Part shown: positions 1 through 6,484 of the stretch, one piece after another
How the letters are laid out: each line of letters starts with the position of its first letter
How positions within the stretch are numbered: position 1 is the stretch's first letter
Assembly: GCA_937959375.1 (NCBI GenBank)
Contig: CALGLS010000435.1
Location: 1-9,098, forward strand
Direction of reading: 5' to 3'
Source: an uncultured Saprospiraceae bacterium
GTDB taxonomy: Bacteria > Bacteroidota > Bacteroidia > Chitinophagales > Saprospiraceae
DNA length: 9,098 bases
Notes under the pieces: model-generated
What the model saw: the letters and a program-made list of their open reading frames with translations, nothing else
The model's database searches: none
What the model was told of the DNA's origin: nothing
Position numbers and translations under genes: made by a program

Positions 1-30
1 GTAAATTGAAGCAACATAGCAAACTGCTCA

Positions 31-1326
31 ATGAACAAAAAAGAAAAAACCTCAAAAATACGTTCTCCACTAGATCGGCAACGCGAGATTTACATCAAAG
101 GTGTAAGCGGCGAACTTCCGATCATTCCACTTAATTTTTCTGAGCTTGAAGCAAAAGCAAAGGAACGGCTAAGCACCAAAGCCTACGCCTACATTGCTGG
201 TAGCGCAGGGGAGGAGTCTACCGCTCGTCGCAACACTTCTGCTTTTCATAAATGGTCTATCTTGCCGCGCATGCTCAAAGACGTTTCGGACAGGGATATT
301 TCTATTTCACTTTTTGGGAAACGACTACCCTCGCCTTTTTTGCTTTCTCCGATTGGCGTGCAAGAATTGTTTCATAAAGATGCAGATCTAGCCACCGCTC
401 GTGCTGCTAGCTCACTCGACATTCCGATGATCTTTTCTAATCAGGCTTCTTATGCCATGGAAGAAACAGCTGCACAAATGGGCGATAGCCCTCGTTGGTT
501 TCAACTTTATTGGAGTAAGTCGAATGAAATGGTCGCAAGCTTTGTGCGTCGTGCAGAGGCTTGTGCTTGTGATGCTATTGTGGTTACCTTGGATACGACG
601 ATGTTAGGTTGGAGACAACGTGATCTTGACTTGGGTTACCTTCCCTTTATGGAAGGAAAAGGCATTGCGCAATATATTAGTGATCCTATTTTTCAGCGCT
701 TGTTGAGCGAACCAGCTAAAGCTGATGACGTTCCAGTCAAACCAAAAATAACATTGGACACACTCTCCTCTTTGGTGAAATTAATGTCTAGATATCCTGG
801 TGGTTTTTTTGAAAATTTACGCACACAGATTCCGCGCAAAGCCGTCAAACAATTTGTCAATATTTATTCTCGTACGACTTTGACCTGGGACGATCTTTCG
901 TTTTTGCGCAAGCATACTTCCCTGCCTATTTTGCTCAAAGGCATTTTACATCCGGATGATGCGCGTAAGGCGGTTGAATACGGCATGGATGGCATTGTGG
1001 TTTCCAATCATGGTGGTCGCCAAATTGATGGTTCTGTTTCTAGTATTGAAATGTTACCGGAGATTGTAACTGCTGTGGCGGGACAAATTCCTGTTTTGAT
1101 GGACAGCGGTGTTCGCACTGGCGCAGATGCTTTTAAAGCTTTGGCGCTTGGCGCAACAGGTGTATGTGTTGGTCGTCCGTATGCTTATGGTTTGGCACTG
1201 GCGGGTGAAGCTGGCGTACGAGATGTCTTGTTGAATTTACTGGCGGAGTTTGAGTTGACGATGGGTTTAGCGGGCTGTCGGAGTATTGAGGAGATTGGAA
1301 TGGAGATGTTGCGGGAGGGGAATTAA
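31..1326 (+). CDS. FMN-dependent alpha-hydroxy acid oxidase, lactate 2-monooxygenase-like
   Basis: Probable cytosolic flavoenzyme of the glycolate oxidase / lactate dehydrogenase / lactate monooxygenase family, which oxidises an L-2-hydroxy acid such as lactate using FMN. Seen in the 431-residue protein: YIAGSAG with Tyr54 near the N-terminus, the FQLYWSK strand (157-163), VVTLDTT (184-190), the FMN-contacting Lys in LLKGI (Lys303), and the signature SNHGGRQIDG with catalytic His327 and substrate-binding Arg330. DSGVRTGADAFKALALGA (358-375) and GRPY (381-384) form the FMN phosphate site. The segment LGWRQRDLDLGYLPF (192-206), followed by a long insert to about 280, resembles lactate 2-monooxygenase more than LldD or glycolate oxidase; that subtype is inference. 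The ATG is the only sensible start because an in-frame TGA lies at 7-9. No signal peptide or membrane segment is visible. Its promoter lies outside the window. It stands alone on this strand and converges on the transglycosylase gene, ending just before a strong terminator. The substrate is not proven. Confidence 0.9.
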   Translation: MNKKEKTSKIRSPLDRQREIYIKGVSGELPIIPLNFSELEAKAKERLSTKAYAYIAGSAGEESTARRNTSAFHKWSILPRMLKDVSDRDISISLFGKRLPSPFLLSPIGVQELFHKDADLATARAASSLDIPMIFSNQASYAMEETAAQMGDSPRWFQLYWSKSNEMVASFVRRAEACACDAIVVTLDTTMLGWRQRDLDLGYLPFMEGKGIAQYISDPIFQRLLSEPAKADDVPVKPKITLDTLSSLVKLMSRYPGGFFENLRTQIPRKAVKQFVNIYSRTTLTWDDLSFLRKHTSLPILLKGILHPDDARKAVEYGMDGIVVSNHGGRQIDGSVSSIEMLPEIVTAVAGQIPVLMDSGVRTGADAFKALALGATGVCVGRPYAYGLALAGEAGVRDVLLNLLAEFELTMGLAGCRSIEEIGMEMLREGN

Positions 1327-1529
1327 ATGTAAAAGTTGCCGAAAGTCGCGAGCCGTCAATCGAGGACAACATCGTCACAGCGATTCTCCTTCAACAAAAA
1401 AGCCGAGCCTTTGAATAATCAAAGCTCGGCTTTTTTGTTATAAATACTTAGAATATTTTCAAAATAAAACAGTAACCGAAAGTTGAGATAAAAGATACAA
1501 TATGTACGTTCGCTGGCAACTTTTACATT
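1326..1529. repeat. 15-bp inverted repeat bracketing the convergent intergenic region
   Basis: AATGTAAAAGTTGCC at 1326-1340 is matched exactly by its reverse complement at 1515-1529, 174 bp further on. The left arm begins at the last base of the oxidase stop codon, and the right arm lies about 35 bp past the stop of the opposing transglycosylase gene. Each converging transcript therefore carries the same 15-base tail soon after its stop codon. The right side also holds further TTTTACATT units near 1540-1560. The match ends cleanly at both edges. Function is unknown; it could be an outer stem around the terminator or a dispersed intergenic repeat. Confidence 0.6.
1393..1439. terminator. Bidirectional Rho-independent terminator
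   Basis: The left arm AACAAAAAAGCCGAGC (1393-1408) pairs perfectly over 16 bp with 1424-1439. A single bulged C (1409) separates this from a further 5-bp stem, TTTGA/TCAAA, closed by an ATAA loop. The GC-rich core GCCGAGC/GCTCGGC is flanked by A6 on one side and T6 on the other, so both strands give a hairpin followed by a U-tract. It sits between two convergent genes, as expected for a shared terminator serving the oxidase (+) and the multi-LysM transglycosylase (-). Confidence 0.95.
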
Positions 1530-1563
1530 CTAACTTTTGCGGTTTTACATTTTACATTTCCTA

Positions 1564-3051
1564 CTACTTCTTACGAATCCTAATCTTCTTACCAGGTCGC
1601 AATTTAGAGTATTCATTAAAGCCATTAAGTTTCATAATATCCCCAAGACTCACATTTGGATATTTCTCAGCCACATCTAAAAGTGTTTCTCTTCGTTTCA
1701 TTTTGTGGTAAACATATTTGCTATGTTCTTTCGATATAAGGTTAGAGAACTTACCACTTATTTTCACCTGTGGGATAGCCACCGTTGCTGGTACTACCAC
1801 TTCTTCGCTCTCCACACTTTCTGGATAGATTCTAACAAAAGGCAAACCAACCAATGGTTGATAAGCGATTAATCTAGAAGGATATTTATCTAAGAAAAGC
1901 ATGAGATGCTGACCAGGGCGAACATTCTCAGAACTTAATTTATTCCATTTAACAATATCCTCAACGCTACAATTATATTGTTGAGCTACTAGATATAAAT
2001 CTTCATATTCGGCAATCTTGTGGCTTGACACGGCGTGGCTTTCAGTTTCCATACTTCTATTTGTTGGCGCTGCAACAGAAGAAGATGCAATCATCTGATT
2101 CAATTTATGATCAGGTTTTCCGATAGCATTTAGATAATTCGCCATGGCCTCACGAGGTAAAACTAGATTATTTCCCTTTCTATTTCTTGGTATGTAAGAT
2201 CTTTTGTAAGATGGATTTAAAGTTACGATGACATCGTATGGCGTTCCAGTAATTTCTGCAAGTTGTAAAAAACTAACTTCGTCATAAATTTTTGCCAAAG
2301 CCGTTTGCGTCAAATTTCTTTCTGGATGAACTGGATTTAATCCATGTAGGTCATGATATTCAGAGATGTAACTTGCTGCAATAAAAGCAGGAACATAATT
2401 ACGTGTTTCTTTTGGTAGGTATTTAGTAATACGCCAAAAGTTTTTGCTACGTCCTCTTTTGATGGCACGGTTGACACGACCAGGTCCTCCATTGTAAGCA
2501 GCTAATGCTAATTCCCAGCTACCAAATCTTTTGTATTGTTTAGCTAAGTATTTCAAAGCAGCTTCCGTCGATTTATGTGGATCTTTACGATCATCAATCG
2601 TACTTGAAATACGCAATCCCATTTCCTTTCCTGTTGGAGGCATAAATTGCCAAAGGCCTACCGCTCCTGAACGCGAAAGTGCGTTGGGATCTAATGCAGA
2701 TTCAACAACAGAAAGGTATTTTAAATCAGAAGGCAATCCATGTAGAGTAAGGTAGTGCTCAAACATTGGGAAATAAATATCAACGCGTCCTAACATCTTT
2801 TCTGTTTTGTCACGTCGCTTGGTAGTGTAGGTATCAATATAACCTTTTACCACACGAGTAAAACGCGGAGGCACCACAGTATTTGTCATCTGATTTAGTC
2901 GTGCACGAATCTCTGCTTCAGTATAAGTTGGAATGTGATCGGTAGAAGACAGGGTGGGTTCATTTGTACATTCAGTAGCAACACTTGCTTGTGTTGAAAA
3001 AGAAATAATAAATAAAAAAACCGCAGTACTAATTGGCTTGATAAATCTCAT
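1564..3051 (-). CDS. mltD: Multi-LysM MltD-like lytic murein transglycosylase
   Basis: Secreted or periplasmic peptidoglycan-cleaving enzyme of the family-1 lytic transglycosylases, which cut the MurNAc-GlcNAc bond to form 1,6-anhydro-MurNAc ends. Numbering is from the chosen start. A signal peptide covers about residues 1-25 (hydrophobic core AVFLFIISF, then TQASVA). The SLT domain spans about 90-225, with catalytic Glu117 in ESALDPNALSRSGAVGLWQF and the AAYNGGPGRVNRAI motif around 184-197. Three LysM-type glycan-binding segments follow: a first ending in NLVLPR (about 255-300), a second containing NKLSSENVRPGQHLMLF (about 350-387), and a third at the C-terminus ending in LRPGKKIRIRKK (about 446-495). 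There is no lipobox Cys, so it is probably not a lipoprotein. An alternative ATG at 3069 adds six residues; 3051 is preferred because it puts Arg and Lys directly before the hydrophobic core, but this is not certain. It lies 369 bp downstream of a shorter paralogue on the same strand. Confidence 0.93.
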   Translation of the reverse strand: MRFIKPISTAVFLFIISFSTQASVATECTNEPTLSSTDHIPTYTEAEIRARLNQMTNTVVPPRFTRVVKGYIDTYTTKRRDKTEKMLGRVDIYFPMFEHYLTLHGLPSDLKYLSVVESALDPNALSRSGAVGLWQFMPPTGKEMGLRISSTIDDRKDPHKSTEAALKYLAKQYKRFGSWELALAAYNGGPGRVNRAIKRGRSKNFWRITKYLPKETRNYVPAFIAASYISEYHDLHGLNPVHPERNLTQTALAKIYDEVSFLQLAEITGTPYDVIVTLNPSYKRSYIPRNRKGNNLVLPREAMANYLNAIGKPDHKLNQMIASSSVAAPTNRSMETESHAVSSHKIAEYEDLYLVAQQYNCSVEDIVKWNKLSSENVRPGQHLMLFLDKYPSRLIAYQPLVGLPFVRIYPESVESEEVVVPATVAIPQVKISGKFSNLISKEHSKYVYHKMKRRETLLDVAEKYPNVSLGDIMKLNGFNEYSKLRPGKKIRIRKK

Positions 3052-3420
3052 GTTTATTAACAATTGCATTCAGAACATTTTCTTTCCTAAAATATTAAAC
3101 GTGGGAAATAAAAACGTATAGTGTTTAAACTCCAAATTTAATGATTCCAAAACGGAAAACAGTTGTAAAAGTGTTAAAGAAAAATTTTAGTTAAATTTTT
3201 GTAACATTTTTTTGTGTGCAGTTGGTGATTGGTTTTCAGGAATAGCTTCTAAACGTATTTGTTTAGCCTTAAAAATTTAACGTATTACAATAATGTTGAT
3301 TGTAACAATAACTATTCCATCCCTTCATTTAACAGATATTTAACCCGCACTTAGCTCAATACATTAAACATGCATACTACTGACTGTCAGCTAAATACAA
3401 AACATAAAAATAATTAACAT
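3052..3420. other. 369-bp AT-rich intergenic region between the two transglycosylase genes
   Basis: No coding potential was recognised. It contains one candidate -7 element, three copies of AACGTAT (3113-3119, 3252-3258, 3279-3285) and several small AT-rich inverted repeats. These are CTAAAC/GTTTAG with a 6-base loop (3249-3266), TTACAAT/ATTGTAA with a 7-base loop (3285-3305), AAAAATTT/AAATTTTT with a 5-base loop (3180-3200), and the interrupted palindrome CTGACTGTCAG (3380-3390). None has a GC core followed by a U-tract on the minus strand, so no convincing terminator for the upstream gene is visible. The length and separate promoter suggest the two paralogues are independently controlled. 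Confidence 0.6.
3133..3140 (-). promoter_or_regulatory. Candidate Bacteroidota -7 element upstream of the multi-LysM transglycosylase
   Basis: The minus strand reads TAAATTTG here, matching the Bacteroidota sigma factor -7 consensus TAnnTTTG. Transcription would start about 75 bases before the ATG at 3051. No good -33 TTG is seen at the usual spacing, so this rests on the -7 match and its position alone. Confidence 0.4.
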
Positions 3421-4341
3421 CTATTGTGCAGCTCCTATCAGTTCGTATTCAAAATTGCTAGCTAGGCCTAGGCGAGGCAGTACCAAGTTATACCCTTCGA
3501 GGCTAGGTGGAATTACTTGTTTCTTGTAAGAAGGGTTGAGTTTTCGAATTATTTCAATTGGGATACCACTATCACTTGCAAGCTGTTTGAATGAATAACG
3601 TTCGTACACTTTTGTAACAACAGTTAGCTGTAAGTTATAATCTAGATAAACTGGTCGAATATCATAGAAGTGGTAGTAGTTCATTGCGTATGAGGCTGCA
3701 ATAAATTTTGGGACATATTCTTGTGTTTCTTTTGGAAGGTGTTTTCTGATTGCCCAAAAATCTTTTTTACCTGTTTTGCGAATGGCTCTGTTTACATTAA
3801 CGGTACCACTATTATAGGCCGCGATAACCAAAGACCAATCACCATAGCTATCATACAAATCAGACAGTAAACGGGCTGCAGCTTCTGATGCCTTATGAAT
3901 GTCATATCGTTCATCAACGTAATCATTGATTTTTAAATCATATTTACGACCTGTCGATTTGATGAATTGCCAAAAACCTCCAGCGCCTTTATTTGAAACT
4001 GCTCCTGGATTTAATGCTGACTCAATTACGGTCAAGTATTTCAAGTCGTCTGGCAAGTTGTAAAGGTCTAGGTAGTATTCAAAAACAGGGAAGTATAAAG
4101 ATGATTTACCAAGAATGATTTCCGTTCCCCTTTTTCCTTTGCGGAGATAATCGTTAATATATTTCTTAACATCTTTGTTGAATCGCATATCAACTGACTT
4201 CTCAATACTTTCAAGTCGATCCACAATAACACTTTTTTTGTAGCTAGGCTTTACATCAAAGTCAGATACAGCTGCGGCATTAGCATACACGCAAAAAAGC
4301 ATTAAAATAGTAAGAAGCAGATACGTTCTAGATAAAACCAT
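3421..4341 (-). CDS. Short MltD-like lytic transglycosylase with a single LysM-like segment
   Basis: Paralogue of the gene just downstream, about half identical by eye across the shared core of roughly 210 residues; expected to cleave peptidoglycan glycan strands in the periplasm. Numbering is from the chosen start. A clear signal peptide covers about 1-24 (VLSRTYLLLTILMLFCVYANAAA). The SLT core includes LYFPVFEYYL (82-91), catalytic Glu107 in VIESALNPGAVSNKGAGGFW, and IAAYNSGTVNVNRAI (173-187). One LysM-like segment ends in NLVLPR (285-290), and the 306-residue protein stops soon after, so the two C-terminal LysM modules of its neighbour are absent. The usual GLWQFMPxTG reads GFWQFIKSTG, and AYNGGPGR reads AYNSGTVN. 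The ATG at 4341 is preferred over the one at 4410 because it puts the signal peptide at the N-terminus and because a promoter -7 element lies between them. The stop codon is clean and no LysM remnant follows it, so this looks like a true short form. Confidence 0.9.
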   Translation of the reverse strand: MVLSRTYLLLTILMLFCVYANAAAVSDFDVKPSYKKSVIVDRLESIEKSVDMRFNKDVKKYINDYLRKGKRGTEIILGKSSLYFPVFEYYLDLYNLPDDLKYLTVIESALNPGAVSNKGAGGFWQFIKSTGRKYDLKINDYVDERYDIHKASEAAARLLSDLYDSYGDWSLVIAAYNSGTVNVNRAIRKTGKKDFWAIRKHLPKETQEYVPKFIAASYAMNYYHFYDIRPVYLDYNLQLTVVTKVYERYSFKQLASDSGIPIEIIRKLNPSYKKQVIPPSLEGYNLVLPRLGLASNFEYELIGAAQ

Positions 4342-4359
4342 GTTTTCAATTTGAATGAA

Positions 4360-4367
4360 CAAATGTA
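4360..4367 (-). promoter_or_regulatory. Candidate Bacteroidota -7 promoter element for the short transglycosylase gene
   Basis: The minus strand reads TACATTTG, an exact fit to TAnnTTTG, 18 bases before the ATG at 4341. An upstream TTTTG (plus-strand CAAAA from 4392) is a possible -33 element, though the 24-base spacing is slightly long. If real, the leader is about a dozen bases, and the ATG at 4410 cannot be the start of translation from this promoter. Confidence 0.5.
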
Positions 4368-4582
4368 ACGCTTTCTTTTTTTGGTTTAATCCAAAATCAC
4401 AAGAAAACATTCCGTTTAGTTTATTGTTTAAAACCCATCAACGAAACCATCTGGATTTTCGTAATTAGGTAGTACAAAAAAGGGGAAAGGAGCTTTTGAA
4501 CATAATTTTGTTTGGTAATCGACAACTTAATATAATAGTATCTTTTTTTGTGTTGCCTGTAGAGGTAGGTAGTTTGTTAGTA

Positions 4583-4590
4583 CAAAGATA
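4583..4590 (-). promoter_or_regulatory. Possible distal -7 element
   Basis: The minus strand reads TATCTTTG, again fitting TAnnTTTG, about 240 bases upstream of the short transglycosylase start. No convincing -33 box accompanies it. It overlaps one copy of a 9-bp direct repeat, TAGTACAAA, found at 4470-4478 and 4578-4586. It could be a second promoter giving a long leader, or a chance match. Confidence 0.25.
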
Positions 4591-4851
4591 GGTCACATTA
4601 AAAGAAGAATGATATACCTTAAAACTGCTAATTTTCAATTCACAATAAACCACATGCATAGATCGCTAGTAATCCACCAATTAAACATTACCATCTGTTG
4701 ATAAATATATTAGTCACCTCACTAAAGCTAGACAGCTGAGACCGAGAAACTTACTAAAATGAGGCATTTCAGATCGTAATGATTCAATAGAAATTTTCTC
4801 ATTACCTCGAAAGTTTATATTGAAAGTTGGGTTTTAGAAAAGCAGAAAGGC

Positions 4852-6273
4852 TTATTGATGTTGGGTAAAAACGAAGTTAAGTAGTTGATCTTCTTTAAAG
4901 ATAGGAGACATGATTTGAATACCAAAAGGCATACCTTCCTTCTGTCCTAGAGGAAAGGAAATGGCTGGAATCCCTACCATATTTGCCAACACAGTGTAAA
5001 CGTCAGCCAGATAAGTTTTAATAGGATCAGCATCGTGTTCTCCGATCGTCCAAGCTACGTCAGGTGTAACTGGCATTACAATAAAATCGTGGCTCTTAAA
5101 TACTTCTTGAATACTATCAGCAATCATTCGACGTACTTTCTGTGCCTTCGTATAGTAAGCATCGTAATAACCACTACTCAATACAAAAGTTCCCAACATA
5201 ATACGTCGCTTTACCTCATCTCCAAATCCTTCTGTTCGTGACTTCCTATAGGTTTCCGTAAGGCTCTTAGTATCTGCAGATCGATAACCAAAACGCACAC
5301 CATCGTAACGAGACAAATTAGACGATGCTTCCGCAGTTGTCAAAACATAATATGCAGGAATCAGATAATCCAAATAGTCGAAATCAAGTGCCGTTACCTC
5401 ATGTCCTTCTGCTTTCAATTTTTCGATATAATCAAAGGTGGCAGATTGTATCGTGCTATCCAGCTGATCGCTTTCTATTGTATTCTTAAAATAGGCGATC
5501 TTTCGTTTTTTAGTTTCTGTTTTTAAATCTGCATATGGTTTGACGACCTGTTGACTTACGGTACTGTCAAACTCATCTGCACCTGCCATTACCTCTAACA
5601 ATAAAGCTGCATCTTCAACACTATTCGTCAATGTTCCTATTTGATCAAATGAAGATGCATAAGCTAACAAACCATATCTAGAAATACGTCCATAACTCGG
5701 CTTCATTCCGATCACTCCACAAAAGGCAGCGGGTTGTCGCACGGAACCTCCGGTATCACTTCCGATCGCCGCTAAGCAGGTGTCCGTTTGTACGGAAACA
5801 GCGGAGGCACCTGAGGAACCACCTGGTACTTTGTTTTCGCCAAGTGCATTTTTAGTAGGACCGTAGTAGGAGTTTTCATTCGCTGAACCCATTGCAAATT
5901 CATCGCAGTTGACACGTCCAATGATGATCGCATCTTCTGCCAATAAACGTTCTATTGCAGTGGCAGAATAAAGTGATTTAAAACCGGTAAGAATTTTCGA
6001 GCCCCCTGTTACTTCATGACCTTCATAACAGAGTACATCCTTTATAGAAATGACCATTCCAAATAAGCGACCCGTTTTTTCTACACCTTCTTTTAGCTTT
6101 GCGTCTAGAGCGATTGCTCTTTCACGAGCTTCCGTTTCATATGTTTCAATGTAAACATTGAGCGCCTTGTTCTCTTCTATATTTGATAGATAATATTCGA
6201 CTAGTTCAACGCAGGTAGTTGCGCCGCTATGCAGGTCGTTTTGAATGCTCGTTAATTTGGAATATTTTGGCAA
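4852..6273 (-). CDS. gatA: Glutamyl/aspartyl-tRNA amidotransferase subunit A
   Basis: Catalytic glutaminase subunit of GatCAB, which releases ammonia from glutamine so GatB can convert mischarged Glu-tRNA(Gln) or Asp-tRNA(Asn) to the correct amide form in the cytoplasm. The 473-residue protein has the whole amidase signature: Lys78 in ISIKDV, Ser153 in GGSSGASA, and nucleophile Ser177 in GSDTGGSVRQPAAFCG. These are one position off the Lys79/Ser154/Ser178 triad described for Staphylococcus aureus GatA. YYGPTKN (136-142), RYGLLAYASSFDQIG (199-213) and the C-terminal NMVGIPAISFPLG (431-443) are also typical, and length is normal. The start codon is TTG: the N-terminal PKYSKLTSIQNDLHSG aligns with the usual GatA beginning, and the first in-frame ATG downstream is Met73, too late to keep a complete enzyme. 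No strong ribosome-binding site precedes it. gatB and gatC are not in the window. It follows hisS after 211 bp. Which tRNA it serves cannot be told from this sequence. Confidence 0.95.
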   Translation of the reverse strand: MPKYSKLTSIQNDLHSGATTCVELVEYYLSNIEENKALNVYIETYETEARERAIALDAKLKEGVEKTGRLFGMVISIKDVLCYEGHEVTGGSKILTGFKSLYSATAIERLLAEDAIIIGRVNCDEFAMGSANENSYYGPTKNALGENKVPGGSSGASAVSVQTDTCLAAIGSDTGGSVRQPAAFCGVIGMKPSYGRISRYGLLAYASSFDQIGTLTNSVEDAALLLEVMAGADEFDSTVSQQVVKPYADLKTETKKRKIAYFKNTIESDQLDSTIQSATFDYIEKLKAEGHEVTALDFDYLDYLIPAYYVLTTAEASSNLSRYDGVRFGYRSADTKSLTETYRKSRTEGFGDEVKRRIMLGTFVLSSGYYDAYYTKAQKVRRMIADSIQEVFKSHDFIVMPVTPDVAWTIGEHDADPIKTYLADVYTVLANMVGIPAISFPLGQKEGMPFGIQIMSPIFKEDQLLNFVFTQHQ

Positions 6274-6380
6274 GAGTCTGTTGATTTGTTTAGGAATGAT
6301 GATACGGAAAATTACTTGAGATGTTTGAGATCTACAAAAGAATAATAAAACGATTTAGCATTTCGTAATTTCACTTGAAC

Positions 6381-6460
6381 GTGGTTTTGAACCACAAAAG
6401 GAACAAAAGAACACAAAAGTTTTTTTTTACATCTACGTTTTCTTTGTGGTAAAAAAAACG
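6381..6460. repeat. ACAAAAG direct repeats and overlapping inverted repeats in the gatA leader
   Basis: Three copies of ACAAAAG begin at 6394, 6403 and 6413, followed by nine T's (6420-6428); a fourth copy lies at 6334-6340. ACCACAAA (6391-6398) is the reverse complement of TTTGTGGT (6443-6450), giving an 8-bp stem with a 44-base loop. GTGGTT/AACCAC (6381-6386 and 6390-6395) form a 6-bp stem with a 3-base loop that shares the ACCAC segment. CGTTTT/AAAACG (6436-6441 and 6455-6460) is a further small stem. From general recollection, ACCACAAAG-type repeats are common in bacterial intergenic DNA. It may help end the hisS transcript or be a dispersed repeat. Confidence 0.45.
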
Positions 6461-6484
6461 TTTGAGTGATTTCCAACTGAGCAA

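Larger units (their letters stand above)
4342..4851. other. 510-bp non-coding region between gatA and the short transglycosylase gene
   Basis: No gene was recognised. The one small open frame (minus strand, 4465-4659) has no family resemblance and no leader. The region holds the two candidate -7 elements, the TAGTACAAA direct repeat, and a 7-bp inverted repeat GTAATGA/TCATTAC (4776-4782 and 4799-4805) with a 16-base loop lying about 50 bp past the gatA stop. That repeat has no U-tract, so I do not call it a terminator. No tRNA-like or riboswitch-like fold was noticed. Confidence 0.6.

Noticed and set aside
1133..1378. Minus-strand open frame over the end of the oxidase gene
   Set aside because: Lies antisense to a well-supported coding region; low-complexity Ser/Thr/Pro-rich product typical of a shadow frame.
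3180..3213. AAAAATTT/AAATTTTT hairpin followed by T's as a terminator
   Set aside because: The stem contains only A-T pairs, and the T-run lies on the plus strand, where no gene is transcribed.
3300..3421. Possibility that the short transglycosylase is a frameshifted or truncated gene with LysM remnants downstream
   Set aside because: The region after its stop is AT-rich with further stops and shows no LysM-like residues, so there is no sign of a lost C-terminus here.
4465..4659. Small minus-strand open frame (64 codons) in the gatA-transglycosylase gap
   Set aside because: No recognisable domain, signal peptide or leader, and composition like the surrounding non-coding DNA.
4776..4805. Inverted repeat GTAATGA/TCATTAC downstream of gatA as a terminator
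   Set aside because: Short AT-rich arms, 16-base loop and no U-tract on the minus strand.
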